Source: Miniphocaeibacter sp964345925 (GTDB lineage Bacteria; Bacillota; Clostridia; Tissierellales; Peptoniphilaceae). From it: a DNA stretch of 47,812 nt. The stretch lies in NCBI GenBank assembly GCA_964345925.1, contig CAYFSP010000007.1, positions 1 through 47,812 of the forward strand. The letters are read 5' to 3'. The position numbers and the translations under genes were made by a program. The notes under the pieces are model-generated. The model made no database searches. It was not told where the DNA came from and saw nothing but the letters and a program-made list of their open reading frames with translations. Shown here in pieces: positions 25,074 to 33,152 of the stretch. The first letter of the stretch is position 1. Every line of letters starts with the position of its first letter.

Positions 25074-26525
25074 CTAAGATATTTTTTTCCATGTTCTTGG
25101 TGAAAATAATATTAATATTGGTAGTATCTCCAACCTTCCCGCTAACATAGCAAATGATAATATAATCTTATTAAAATATGTCACAGATGCAAAGTTTAAT
25201 GATGGTCCGACTTCACCTAGTCCTGGTCCTACATTGTTGAATGTTGTAGCTGTGGCACTGAATGATGTTAAATAATCTCCCATTGAATAACTTACTATAA
25301 GTAGTATTATAAAAAATAATATAAAGTAAATGGACAAATAGTTTAAAACTCCATCTTTTGTTTCATCATCTACCATTTTATCATCTATTCTTATAACTTT
25401 TACTCTATTTGGATTTGCAGACTTCATTATCTGAGCAAATGATGATTTTATATATATTAGAATTCGTGAAACCTTTAAACCACCTGCTGTCGACCCAGCA
25501 CATCCACCTATAAACATAAGTCCCATTATTACAACTTTTGAAAACAGTGGCCATCTATCGTAATTTACAATGGAAAATCCAGTAGTTGTAATGGTCGAGG
25601 ACACAGTGAATAATATATCCTTAAACGCCTTAAATACCGTGTCATAGTTTTTGTAAACATTTAAAAATATCAATAATACTGAAGATAATATTATAAATAT
25701 ATACCATTTCAACTCTTCACTTTTTAAAACATCTTTTATATGACCTACTAAAACCAAGTAATATAGGTTAAAATTTATTCCAAATAATATCATTCCAACG
25801 GATAGTAACAATTCTACATATGAACTGTTGTATGCTGAAATACCTTCATTGGTAAAACCAAAGCCTCCTGTTCCAGCTGTACCAAAGGCATATAGCATTG
25901 AATCAAATATTTCTACTCCTCCAAGTATTAATAGAACAATTAGAACTAAAGTCATTATAAAATATATTATATACAGTACCCTTGCACTATCTCTTGCTTT
26001 TGCAACTATTTTTCCAAATGTAGGTCCTGGTACTTCTGCTTTCATTATTAAAGAACTCTTACTTGTCTCTTTAGGAATTATTGCTAATGCGAATACAAGT
26101 ATCCCCATTCCTCCTATAAAGTGACTAAAGGATCTCCAAAACAAATTGGATTTTGATATTAAGTCATAATCTGTTATTATACTTGATCCTGTTGTTGTAA
26201 ATCCACTTACCGACTCAAAAAAAGCATCTATATAATTTGGAATATCTCCTGATATAACAAATGGAATAGCTCCTAATATCGAGGCAACAATCCAGCCTAA
26301 AGCAGCAATAACAACTCCTTCTTTAGTGTAATATTTTTCAATTTTAGTACATATTTTCACTAAAAAACTTCCTATTAAAATCATGAATATCATGGGGATA
26401 AAGTATGCAAATTTATATATACTATCCTCTCCATATACAAAGCTTACAAGTAGTGGTAATGAAAATAATATTCCTTCAATTCTTATTAAATGTCCAAGTA
26501 CATAACCCAGTATTTTATAATTCAT
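25074..26525 (-). CDS. trkH: Trk/Ktr-type potassium uptake protein, membrane subunit
   Basis: This subunit forms the K+-translocating channel-like pore. The 483-aa protein is strongly hydrophobic, with four repeated membrane-pore-membrane units. Filter-like turns are visible: SGFTTTGSS, GTAGTGGFG, STITTTGFS and TTFNNVGPGLGE. A positively charged LKVSRILIYIK loop lies before the last quarter. The regulatory partner trkA is immediately upstream. An ATG follows AAGGAA. Confidence 0.94.
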   Translation of the reverse strand: MNYKILGYVLGHLIRIEGILFSLPLLVSFVYGEDSIYKFAYFIPMIFMILIGSFLVKICTKIEKYYTKEGVVIAALGWIVASILGAIPFVISGDIPNYIDAFFESVSGFTTTGSSIITDYDLISKSNLFWRSFSHFIGGMGILVFALAIIPKETSKSSLIMKAEVPGPTFGKIVAKARDSARVLYIIYFIMTLVLIVLLILGGVEIFDSMLYAFGTAGTGGFGFTNEGISAYNSSYVELLLSVGMILFGINFNLYYLVLVGHIKDVLKSEELKWYIFIILSSVLLIFLNVYKNYDTVFKAFKDILFTVSSTITTTGFSIVNYDRWPLFSKVVIMGLMFIGGCAGSTAGGLKVSRILIYIKSSFAQIMKSANPNRVKVIRIDDKMVDDETKDGVLNYLSIYFILFFIILLIVSYSMGDYLTSFSATATTFNNVGPGLGEVGPSLNFASVTYFNKIILSFAMLAGRLEILPILILFSPRTWKKIS

Positions 26526-26534
26526 ACAAATTCC

Positions 26535-27890
26535 TTACCCTAAAATGTCTTCAATATTATTAAATGATTTATTTAATGTAATAACTACAACCTTGTCGCC
26601 ATTTATAATATAATCATCCCCTTTAGGTATAATCAATTTATTCTCTCTTATTATAAATGCAATTAGAGTATTTTCCTTGATATTTAAATCCTTTAATGGA
26701 ACATTATTCATATCAAATTCATCATTTGCTATTTCAAATTCTATGGCTTCTATCTTATCATTTGCAATTCTATATAGAGTTTGAATTTTAGATTTACTTA
26801 TTTTGGCTCTCGTCCTTATAAATTCTACGATTTTATCAGCAATAACCTTTTTAGGAGATATTGTCGTTCCTAATTCCTTTAATTCAATCATTTCCAAAAT
26901 TCTTGTTCTATCCACTTTTGTAATGGTTCTTTGAACGCCCTTTTGTTTTGCAAATATAGAGGATATAATGTTTTCTTCATCAATTCCAGTCATAGAAATA
27001 AAAGTATCAAAATTTTCTATTCTCTCCTCTTCTAAAATATCTTGATTCGTTCCATCTTCTTTTATTATATCTGCATCTGGAAAATTAAAGCTTAAAAATT
27101 CAGCTATTTCCTTTTTTCTTTCTATTACCTTTACTTGAAATTTGTGTAACAATAGATCTTCAAGTAAATAGTATGAAATTCTTCCTCCACCAATTATCAT
27201 AATCTTGTTGGCTTTATCTCTATTGTCTATAAAACCAAAAAACTCATTTAATGCTTCATGTTCTCCTAGAACATATATAATATCCCCTTCTTTTAATACA
27301 AAATTACCATTTGGTATATATACTTCATCATCTCTCAATATGGCACATACTAAAATATTTCTACTTATTTTATTTTGTACTTCCATTAATGACATATTAT
27401 TTAATATATTTCCTGCTTTTGATTTGAATTGAACCATATTTATTTTTCCATGAGCAAATGTATCAACATTTAATACATCTTTATAATTCAATATTCGAGC
27501 TATTTCTCTAGCCGACTCCAACTCTGGATTTATCATTAAATCTATTTGCATGGTTTCACTCATAAATTCTACATGAGTTGAGTATTCAGGGTTTCTTACC
27601 CTAGACACAGTATATTTTGCCCCTAATTTCTTAGCCATTACGCAACATACCATATTTAACTCATCTTGGTTTGTAACGGCGATAAAGATATCACATCTGT
27701 CTATTCCAGCCTCTTCAAGAACATATGCATCAGTGCCGTCACCATTTATTCCATTAATATCATGATAATCAAGAACTCTTTTTAAGACTTCTTTATTTGT
27801 TTCAATTAAAGTAACATCGTAGCCTTCTGTAGATAGATCGTGACAAAGATATTCTCCAACCTTTCCCGCTCCAACAATTATTATATTCAA
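26535..27890 (-). CDS. trkA: Trk system potassium transporter, NAD-binding regulator
   Basis: TrkA is the cytosolic ring-forming gate regulator of the Trk/Ktr channel. The 451 aa hold two tandem RCK units, each with a Rossmann N-domain (GAGKVGEY near residue 7 and GGGRISYY near 234) and a C-terminal RCK_C domain. Start is a TTG behind GGAGGAGAATAGGG. It lies 9 bases ahead of trkH. Confidence 0.94.
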   Translation of the reverse strand: MNIIIVGAGKVGEYLCHDLSTEGYDVTLIETNKEVLKRVLDYHDINGINGDGTDAYVLEEAGIDRCDIFIAVTNQDELNMVCCVMAKKLGAKYTVSRVRNPEYSTHVEFMSETMQIDLMINPELESAREIARILNYKDVLNVDTFAHGKINMVQFKSKAGNILNNMSLMEVQNKISRNILVCAILRDDEVYIPNGNFVLKEGDIIYVLGEHEALNEFFGFIDNRDKANKIMIIGGGRISYYLLEDLLLHKFQVKVIERKKEIAEFLSFNFPDADIIKEDGTNQDILEEERIENFDTFISMTGIDEENIISSIFAKQKGVQRTITKVDRTRILEMIELKELGTTISPKKVIADKIVEFIRTRAKISKSKIQTLYRIANDKIEAIEFEIANDEFDMNNVPLKDLNIKENTLIAFIIRENKLIIPKGDDYIINGDKVVVITLNKSFNNIEDILG

Positions 27891-27906
27891 CCCTATTCTC
27901 CTCCAA

Positions 27907-28518
27907 TTATATGCCTACAGATTTTTTTGCTAATATATCTGCTTCTTCGTTATATTTATCTCCTGTATGTGCCTTTACTTTTATAAAGACAACATTTATT
28001 TTCTTTTTTAATATATCAAAATCCCTCTTGTAATTTTGGGTTAATTCATTATTTGTTTTCCAATTTCCCAAAGCCCAATTACTTATTCCTGTATAATCAT
28101 AATGAATGTATATTTTTTTAAGACCATATTCTATTGCTTTCTCCATTACAAAAAGAGATCCAAAAACCTCTCCTGTAACATTTCTAAAATCTGCATAGTC
28201 TTCATTTTCTACAACTTTGTAGTAATCTTCTTTGCCCTTATTTGTAAATAACACAGCTCCAAAACCGCATTTTTTCGTACTTACATTATAACTTCCATCT
28301 ACATATGCAACAGCTTCATCTTCTGACAAGTTTTTTAAATCAAATTCCAAATCTTTTACTTTGTCCCCTTCTATAAAACTTTCTGCTTCTTTTATAGACT
28401 CAAATTTCTTATAAACTGCTCCCTTGTACCCTATAACCTGCTTTTTACAATCTTCCCAGTTAAAATATATTCCAGGTACTTTACCATCTTTAACTGCGTA
28501 ATAATATTTTTTCGCCAT
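27907..28518 (-). CDS. rnhA: Ribonuclease H with N-terminal hybrid-binding domain
   Basis: This type 1 RNase H cleaves RNA in RNA-DNA hybrids. The N-terminal viroplasmin-like domain (residues 1-50, KKYYYAVKDGKVPGIYFNWE) binds hybrids. The catalytic domain has the DEDD residues Asp74, Glu117, Asp141 and Asp194, with His184 nearby. Length is 203 aa. Its ATG overlaps the upstream stop by one base. Confidence 0.95.
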   Translation of the reverse strand: MAKKYYYAVKDGKVPGIYFNWEDCKKQVIGYKGAVYKKFESIKEAESFIEGDKVKDLEFDLKNLSEDEAVAYVDGSYNVSTKKCGFGAVLFTNKGKEDYYKVVENEDYADFRNVTGEVFGSLFVMEKAIEYGLKKIYIHYDYTGISNWALGNWKTNNELTQNYKRDFDILKKKINVVFIKVKAHTGDKYNEEADILAKKSVGI

Positions 28519-29021
28519 TATGAATGTGCCAATCTGCTTGCTGCTGCCGCTGCTATTGCAGCAATTATATCATCTAAAAAAGTATTTACCTGATTATTTC
28601 TTTTATTTCTATCTAAATCATCAATTATTCCAATTTTTTTCTTGTCTAAATATCCAAAGTTAGTAAAACCTATGGAACCATATATATTTACAATAGATAG
28701 TGGTAAAATCTCATCTATTCCATATAGTCCCTCATCATCTTTTATAATCGATAGTAAAGGCTCCTTTATTAAATCCTTTTCTGCTAATTCATCTAAAGCA
28801 ATTCCCGTTAAAATAGCATGGCATACCTCTCTTTTCCTTAATACAGCCTCTATATTCTCTAGACAAATATCTATTTCTAAGTTTTTAATATAATCCCTTT
28901 GTAGCTCTAAAACTATGTAAGCAATATCTGTTATTTCAACACCTCTATTAAATAAAGCTTCTTTAGCAGCCTTATTTAATTCCTCCATAGTATACTTACT
29001 ATTTATTAATTTATTATTCAT
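28518..29021 (-). CDS. Phosphatidylglycerophosphatase A-like protein (YutG family)
   Basis: The 167-aa sequence matches the soluble PgpA-like family of Gram-positive bacteria, with the LNKAAKEALFNRGV opening, LQRDY, and the FGYLDKKKIGIIDDLD block before VNTFLDDIIAAIAAAAASRLAH. B. subtilis YutG belongs to this family. A lipid phosphatase function is inferred from the family. It leads the run PgpA-like, rnhA, trkA, trkH, apt. Start ATG follows AAAGGATAGATAA. Confidence 0.82.
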   Translation of the reverse strand: MNNKLINSKYTMEELNKAAKEALFNRGVEITDIAYIVLELQRDYIKNLEIDICLENIEAVLRKREVCHAILTGIALDELAEKDLIKEPLLSIIKDDEGLYGIDEILPLSIVNIYGSIGFTNFGYLDKKKIGIIDDLDRNKRNNQVNTFLDDIIAAIAAAAASRLAHS

Positions 29022-29101
29022 TTATCTATCCTTTATTTTATTAATTTTAACCATACATTCTTATTTTATTATATGTATTAAGAATTTGAAAGAAATAATG
29101 G

Positions 29102-29107
29102 TATAAT
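29102..29107 (+). promoter_or_regulatory. Extended -10 for the DsbA/FrnE-like gene run
   Basis: TGGTATAAT is an extended -10 (core 29102-29107), about 33 bases before the start at 29140. No strong -35 is apparent. Confidence 0.45.
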
Positions 29108-29139
29108 TTAAATTGAAAATACAATTATGGAGGTCAATT

Positions 29140-29760
29140 ATGTTATTATGGATAGATTTTACATGTCCTTTTTGTTATATTGGAATGAAAAGATTATTTT
29201 CTGTTATAGAGGATAATAATTTAAACCCTAAACTAGAAATACAATCTTTTCTGTTAAATCCTGATTTAAAGGGCAAACAGGATTATATTAAGTCACTAAG
29301 TGAAAAATATAATGTTTCTTACGAAAAAGCTACTGATATGGTATTAGGAGTTGTTAACCTTGCTTTAGAAGATGATATAAAATTAGATTTTAATGATTTA
29401 CGTCTTGTAAGCTCTACAAATGCTCATATATTAGCTAAATATTATGAAAACGACGAAAAGTATTATGATTTGATTATTAAGATATTTGAAAAATACTTTA
29501 TGGAAAAGAAGAATATTAACAATATAAATATACTTGAAGAAATAGTAAGTGAATTAGGATTAAGTGAAATAAATATTAAAGAAATACTTGTAGATGATAA
29601 ATTTATTAATGAAATAAATGCTGATATGTATCAAGCTTCAACATTTAAAGTAAGTAGTACTCCTACTATAGTTCTTAGAAACGGCAAAAAATACGTAGGT
29701 TCAAGAAGTAGTGAAAGTTATTTAAAGATTCTTGATGAAGATAAAGGTCTAGAAGAGTAA
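29140..29760 (+). CDS. DsbA-family (FrnE-like) thiol oxidoreductase
   Basis: This is a cytosolic thioredoxin-fold protein of the DsbA/FrnE group. The CPFC active site is at residues 9-12 of the protein started at the ATG at 29140, which follows GGAGG by six bases. The longer open frame from 29113 is unlikely. The helical insertion and the late cis-Pro strand (SSTPTIVLRNGKKYVG) fit the fold. There is no signal peptide. Its substrate is unknown. Its stop overlaps the next ATG (TAATG). Confidence 0.88.
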   Translation: MLLWIDFTCPFCYIGMKRLFSVIEDNNLNPKLEIQSFLLNPDLKGKQDYIKSLSEKYNVSYEKATDMVLGVVNLALEDDIKLDFNDLRLVSSTNAHILAKYYENDEKYYDLIIKIFEKYFMEKKNINNINILEEIVSELGLSEINIKEILVDDKFINEINADMYQASTFKVSSTPTIVLRNGKKYVGSRSSESYLKILDEDKGLEE

Positions 29761-30599
29761 TGAAAAATATAGAACTCAATAATGGAATTTCCATTCCCTC
29801 TATAGGTATTGGAACTTACAAGGTTACAAACCAAAATGATATGAACAATCTTTTATCAACTTCATACGAAGCTGGATATAGAATGATAGATACAGCTTCA
29901 TATTATAATAACGAGAATTTAATAGGAAATTTCTTTTCAAACAATAATAATATAAGGAAGAATTTTTTAGTAGGAAGTAAAGTTTGGCCAATTGATTTTG
30001 ATCCTGATAATACTAAAAGATCAATTGAAGACTCTTTAAATAGTATGAAATTAGACAGCTTGGATATAATGTTTTTACATTGGCCAAGTAAAGGATTTTT
30101 GGAATCTTGGAAAATATTGGAAAGTTACTATGAACAAAAGGTTTTAAAAACAATTGCAGTATGTAATTTCAATGAAAACCATATGGAAAAATTACTTAAT
30201 TCTGCAAATATTCAACCTGCCATAAATCAAGTTGAGTTACAGCCATATCTAACTCAAAAAAATCTAATTGAATACTTAAGTAGAGTAGGTGTTAAGGTAG
30301 AAGCTTGGTCACCTCTAGGAAGAGGTGATAAGGAATTGTTTAATGAAGATATTTTAATGAAAATTTCTAAAAAGTATAACAAATCAGTTCCACAGATTAT
30401 TTTAAAATGGCATCTTGAAAAAGGTAATATAATAATTCCAAAATCTATATCACCTACTAGAATAAAAGAAAATATTGATTTATTTGACTTTAACTTGTCC
30501 AATGAAGAAATAATAGAGATAGATAGTTTAAATAAAGATAAAAGATTTTCTCAAGACCCAGGAAATGAATCTTGGTTAGAAGAAATAAGAAACGGTTAG
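29760..30599 (+). CDS. Aldo/keto reductase
   Basis: An NAD(P)H-dependent carbonyl reductase. The 279-aa barrel has the catalytic tetrad Asp44, Tyr49, Lys74 and His107. It also has the cofactor-binding IIPKSISPTRIKENIDLFDF segment near residue 225 and SPLGRG before it. The substrate is not evident. It is coupled to the DsbA/FrnE-like gene and lies 7 bases before rlmB. Confidence 0.93.
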   Translation: MKNIELNNGISIPSIGIGTYKVTNQNDMNNLLSTSYEAGYRMIDTASYYNNENLIGNFFSNNNNIRKNFLVGSKVWPIDFDPDNTKRSIEDSLNSMKLDSLDIMFLHWPSKGFLESWKILESYYEQKVLKTIAVCNFNENHMEKLLNSANIQPAINQVELQPYLTQKNLIEYLSRVGVKVEAWSPLGRGDKELFNEDILMKISKKYNKSVPQIILKWHLEKGNIIIPKSISPTRIKENIDLFDFNLSNEEIIEIDSLNKDKRFSQDPGNESWLEEIRNG

Positions 30600-30606
30600 G
30601 TGGAAA

Positions 30607-31344
30607 ATGTCAGATTATATAGTTGGAAGAAATGCTGTTTTAGAACTTTTAGATTCCAATAAAGTTGAAATACTATATGTACAAAATGGAAATTTAAAAG
30701 GCTCCATTGAAAAGATAGTAGGAAGAGCAAAAGCTAATAAAGTAATAATAAAATATGTAGATAAAAATAAATTGGACAATATGTCTGAAGGAATTCCTCA
30801 TCAAGGTGTGGCAGCATTAATGCTAGAATATGAATATTCCTCTGTAGATGATATTCTTAATATTGCCTACGAAAAAAACGAGGATCCTTTCATAGTTGTT
30901 TTAGATGAAATTGAAGATCCTCATAATTTAGGAGCAATAATCAGAACTGCTGAATGTGCCGGAGTTCATGGAATAATCATTCCTAAAAGAAGGTCTGCAA
31001 CGGTTAATTCCGTTGTGTTCAAATCCTCTGCTGGTGCTGCAAACTATTTGAAAGTAGCTAAGGTTACGAATATAACCGAAACTATAAAATATTTAAAGAG
31101 CAAGAATATTTTTGTATATGGTACAGACGGTGACGCAAAATCATATTATAACGAAACCAATTTAACGGGACCCATTACCATAGTAATTGGAAATGAAGGC
31201 AAAGGAATTTCACAATTGGTTAAGAAAAACTGTGATGACCTTGTAAAAATACCTATGTATGGAAAAATTAATTCTTTGAACGCTTCTAATGCTTCTGCTA
31301 TTGTCCTATATGAAGTAGTGAGACAGCAGAATGAAAAAAAATAA
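30607..31344 (+). CDS. rlmB: 23S rRNA (guanosine-2'-O-)-methyltransferase RlmB
   Basis: RlmB is a SPOUT-fold methyltransferase that modifies G2251 of 23S rRNA. The 245 aa contain an N-terminal L30e-like substrate domain (GRNAVLELL) and the three SPOUT motifs (DEIEDPHNLGAIIRTAECAG, VIGNEGKGIS, SLNASNASAIVLYE). It overlaps yacP by 14 bases, a pairing seen across Bacillota. Confidence 0.95.
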   Translation: MSDYIVGRNAVLELLDSNKVEILYVQNGNLKGSIEKIVGRAKANKVIIKYVDKNKLDNMSEGIPHQGVAALMLEYEYSSVDDILNIAYEKNEDPFIVVLDEIEDPHNLGAIIRTAECAGVHGIIIPKRRSATVNSVVFKSSAGAANYLKVAKVTNITETIKYLKSKNIFVYGTDGDAKSYYNETNLTGPITIVIGNEGKGISQLVKKNCDDLVKIPMYGKINSLNASNASAIVLYEVVRQQNEKK

Positions 31345-31858
31345 GTATCTATTTGTAGATGGATATAATATTATAAATAGTTGGCCAAGATTAAACACTA
31401 TAAAAGATGAAATTGGACTAGATGCTTCAAGGGATGAATTAATAAACATACTATCCGAATATCAATCATTGTCCGATGAGAAGATAATACTTGTCTTTGA
31501 TGCATATCTTGCAAAGGGTAAAAGAAGTATTGGAGAAAAGAATGTAAAAAATATTGTCGTCTATTATACAAAGGAAAAGGAAACTGCCGATGAGTATATA
31601 GAAAGGCTTTTGGATAGAATTGGTAAAAAGGATATTGTAAGGGTTGCAACATCAGATGGATTAATACAGCAGACCATTCTAGGGCGAGGAGGAACAAGAC
31701 TTTCCTCAAATGAATTATATCTTGAATATCAAAGTTTAAAAGGACAAATAAAAAGACTTGAAAGAAGTTCTAGAACATATAGTTCTAAAAATTTAGTGAC
31801 TATGAACGAAAAAAATATCAATAAATTGGATTTATTGATAAATGATTTAGAGGATTAA
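31331..31858 (+). CDS. yacP: NYN-domain ribonuclease, YacP/Rae1 family
   Basis: The 175-aa protein has a PIN-like NYN fold with acidic catalytic-type residues (FVDGYNIINSWP, ILVFDAYLAKG, ETADEYIERL, VATSDGLIQ). In B. subtilis the homologue Rae1 is a ribosome-dependent mRNA endonuclease. That role is inferred here. It is translationally linked to rlmB. Confidence 0.92.
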   Translation: MKKNKYLFVDGYNIINSWPRLNTIKDEIGLDASRDELINILSEYQSLSDEKIILVFDAYLAKGKRSIGEKNVKNIVVYYTKEKETADEYIERLLDRIGKKDIVRVATSDGLIQQTILGRGGTRLSSNELYLEYQSLKGQIKRLERSSRTYSSKNLVTMNEKNINKLDLLINDLED

Positions 31859-31894
31859 AAAAATTAGGTTTATAATTTATAAACCTAATTTTTT
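31859..31894. terminator. Bidirectional terminator between yacP and trpP
   Basis: A long A/T-rich hairpin, GGTTTAT/ATAAACC core (31867-31885) extended outward by AAATTA/TAATTT pairs, is flanked by A-run and T-run. It serves convergent genes. Confidence 0.8.
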
Positions 31895-31900
31895 ATTATC

Positions 31901-32410
31901 TTATGCTCTCTTTAGCTTTCTTGACATTGACAAAGATTTTGTTAAAATAACGCCCATTACGGTGTTTACTAATGATGTTGGCACAACAACTGTCAATATA
32001 AGAGTAAGCAATTGTTCACTCATACTTGGGTTGAAAATTAAAACTGCCATTGAAATAAACACGACTCCACTTACTAAAGTCCCTATTAAAAATAATGCAC
32101 CTGATTTTACCGTATTTAATTCAAAGTTAAATACTAATTTATAGATTAAATATATTACAATTCCTGAAACCATCTTATCGAAAATGGAAGGTATTTGACC
32201 TCCTGGGAATTTTGTAGTTAACATTGCTAAAATTCCTGCTGCAAAGGAAATAACAACTGCCGATGAAAATTTCTTAGTAATAAAAATAGCTAAAAACATT
32301 GTAGCTAAAAGCACATCTGGTGTAACACCTAGTATAGGTGGCATAATATAATGTAATATTGTTCCTAAAGCAAGTAATACTGCTGATAATACCATATCTT
32401 TTGTTTTCAT
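31901..32410 (-). CDS. trpP: Tryptophan transporter TrpP
   Basis: TrpP is a small integral membrane tryptophan importer. The 169-aa protein has five or so membrane segments and the family's N-terminal MKTKDMVLSAVLLALGTIL, with PPILGVTPDVLL and TTKFPGGQIPSIFDKMVS following. The ATG at 32410 follows AAGGAG by eight bases, so the TTG two codons upstream is not needed. Upstream on the same strand is a T-box leader whose specifier reads UGG (Trp), which independently supports the assignment. Confidence 0.93.
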   Translation of the reverse strand: MKTKDMVLSAVLLALGTILHYIMPPILGVTPDVLLATMFLAIFITKKFSSAVVISFAAGILAMLTTKFPGGQIPSIFDKMVSGIVIYLIYKLVFNFELNTVKSGALFLIGTLVSGVVFISMAVLIFNPSMSEQLLTLILTVVVPTSLVNTVMGVILTKSLSMSRKLKRA

Positions 32411-32602
32411 AATCAATTCTCCTTTAATTTATATATAATACTTAGTCTATTTTCTCTTTATTCCTATTTTTAATTTTATAACTCTCTCTTCAAGTCATTT
32501 AATCATCTCCAAATATATATTTAATTTTGTAATTGTTTGATTTTCTTATAAAGAAATCTATGTATTTTATAAAATTTTACTAAAGATTTCCACTAGATAA
32601 AT
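32411..32602 (-). other. trpP leader between the T-box terminator and the start codon
   Basis: About 190 bases without a gene. It contains a GGAG followed by a start-stop minigene ATG-ACT-TGA (32490-32498) and otherwise A/T-rich sequence. The AAGGAG used by trpP is at its end. Confidence 0.45.
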
Positions 32603-32868
32603 AAAAAAACACCTACTCCTTAAAAGGAGCAAGTGTTAACTCGCGGTGCCATCCCAATTTATGTAATATAAAAATACATATCTCTTTTCGAATACTATCA
32701 TATCCTATCCCTATAAGGTGAGAACCACCCTCCAGCTACTATAATTCACCTTTGATCTACTAGACCCATTCATAAAATTCTTCATGAAAATTTTCACCAA
32801 CCATTTTCTCTCTACAAATTCAAACTTTACTACTCTCTCTAGATTAGACTTTATTTTCTATTTCTTAA
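32603..32868 (-). promoter_or_regulatory. T-box riboswitch, tryptophan specifier
   Basis: The minus strand carries the conserved T-box GATGGCACCGCGAG (32641-32654). Just downstream is a 13-bp terminator stem ending in a T7 run (about 32603-32637, several G-U pairs). Upstream is a long stem I with AGAGAGAGTAGTAAAG and a GAA-TGG-GTC specifier loop (TGG at 32766-32768). In T-boxes uncharged tRNA pairs with the specifier and favours antitermination. Here uncharged tRNA-Trp would switch on trpP. Confidence 0.92.
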
Positions 32869-32897
32869 ACTATACTCTTTTATTTAACCTTTGTCAA
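32869..32897 (-). promoter_or_regulatory. Promoter of the T-box/trpP transcript
   Basis: -35 TTGACA (32892-32897) and -10 TATAGT (32869-32874) have a 17-bp spacer, just upstream of stem I. Confidence 0.8.
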
Positions 32898-32918
32898 ATT
32901 ATATTTATATTTAAAAAA

Positions 32919-32947
32919 TTGACATTATAAAAAGTTATAGTTATAAT
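32919..32947 (+). promoter_or_regulatory. Consensus promoter of tRNA-Thr
   Basis: Perfect TTGACA (32919-32924) and TATAAT (32942-32947) with a 17-bp spacer, 10 bases before the mature tRNA. It is divergent from the T-box promoter. Confidence 0.85.
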
Positions 32948-32957
32948 TATTTTACTT

Positions 32958-33033
32958 GCTCTCTTAGCTCAGTAGGTAGAGCGCTTCCATGGTAAGGAAG
33001 AGGTCGCCGGTTCAATTCCGGCAGTGAGCTCCA
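32958..33033 (+). tRNA. tRNA-Thr (GGT anticodon)
   Basis: The 76-nt cloverleaf has D-arm GCTC...GAGC, anticodon stem CTTCC/GGAAG with loop ATGGTAA (anticodon GGT, reads ACC/ACU), T-arm GCCGG TTCAATT CCGGC, discriminator T as expected for tRNA-Thr, and encoded CCA. The acceptor GCTCTCT/AGTGAGC contains one U-U mismatch at pair 5-68. Confidence 0.94.
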
Positions 33034-33034
33034 T

Positions 33035-33057
33035 GACACCTTTTGGTGTCTTTTTTT
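33035..33057 (+). terminator. Terminator of tRNA-Thr
   Basis: Stem GACACC/GGTGTC with TTTT loop (33035-33050) followed by T7, one base past the CCA end. Confidence 0.9.
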
Positions 33058-33074
33058 ATATTTTACTATATGAA

Positions 33075-33116
33075 ACAATATTCGCTATTGTGATAAAGTA
33101 AATTTTCTTATATAAT
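33075..33116 (+). promoter_or_regulatory. Promoter and candidate operator of the aconitase-citrate synthase operon
   Basis: -35 TTGTGA (33088-33093) and -10 TATAAT (33111-33116) have a 17-bp spacer. An inverted repeat ACAATA-TTCGC-TATTGT (33075-33091) overlaps the -35 box. It could be a repressor or LysR-type site, but the regulator is unknown. Confidence 0.6.
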
Positions 33117-33152
33117 TTAAGATATTTGAATAATATTTTAGGGGTGAATAAT

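Noticed and set aside
33126..33152. Earlier TTG or GTG starts for aconitase
   Set aside because: The AGGGGTG site and homologue-like N-terminus favour the TTG at 33153.
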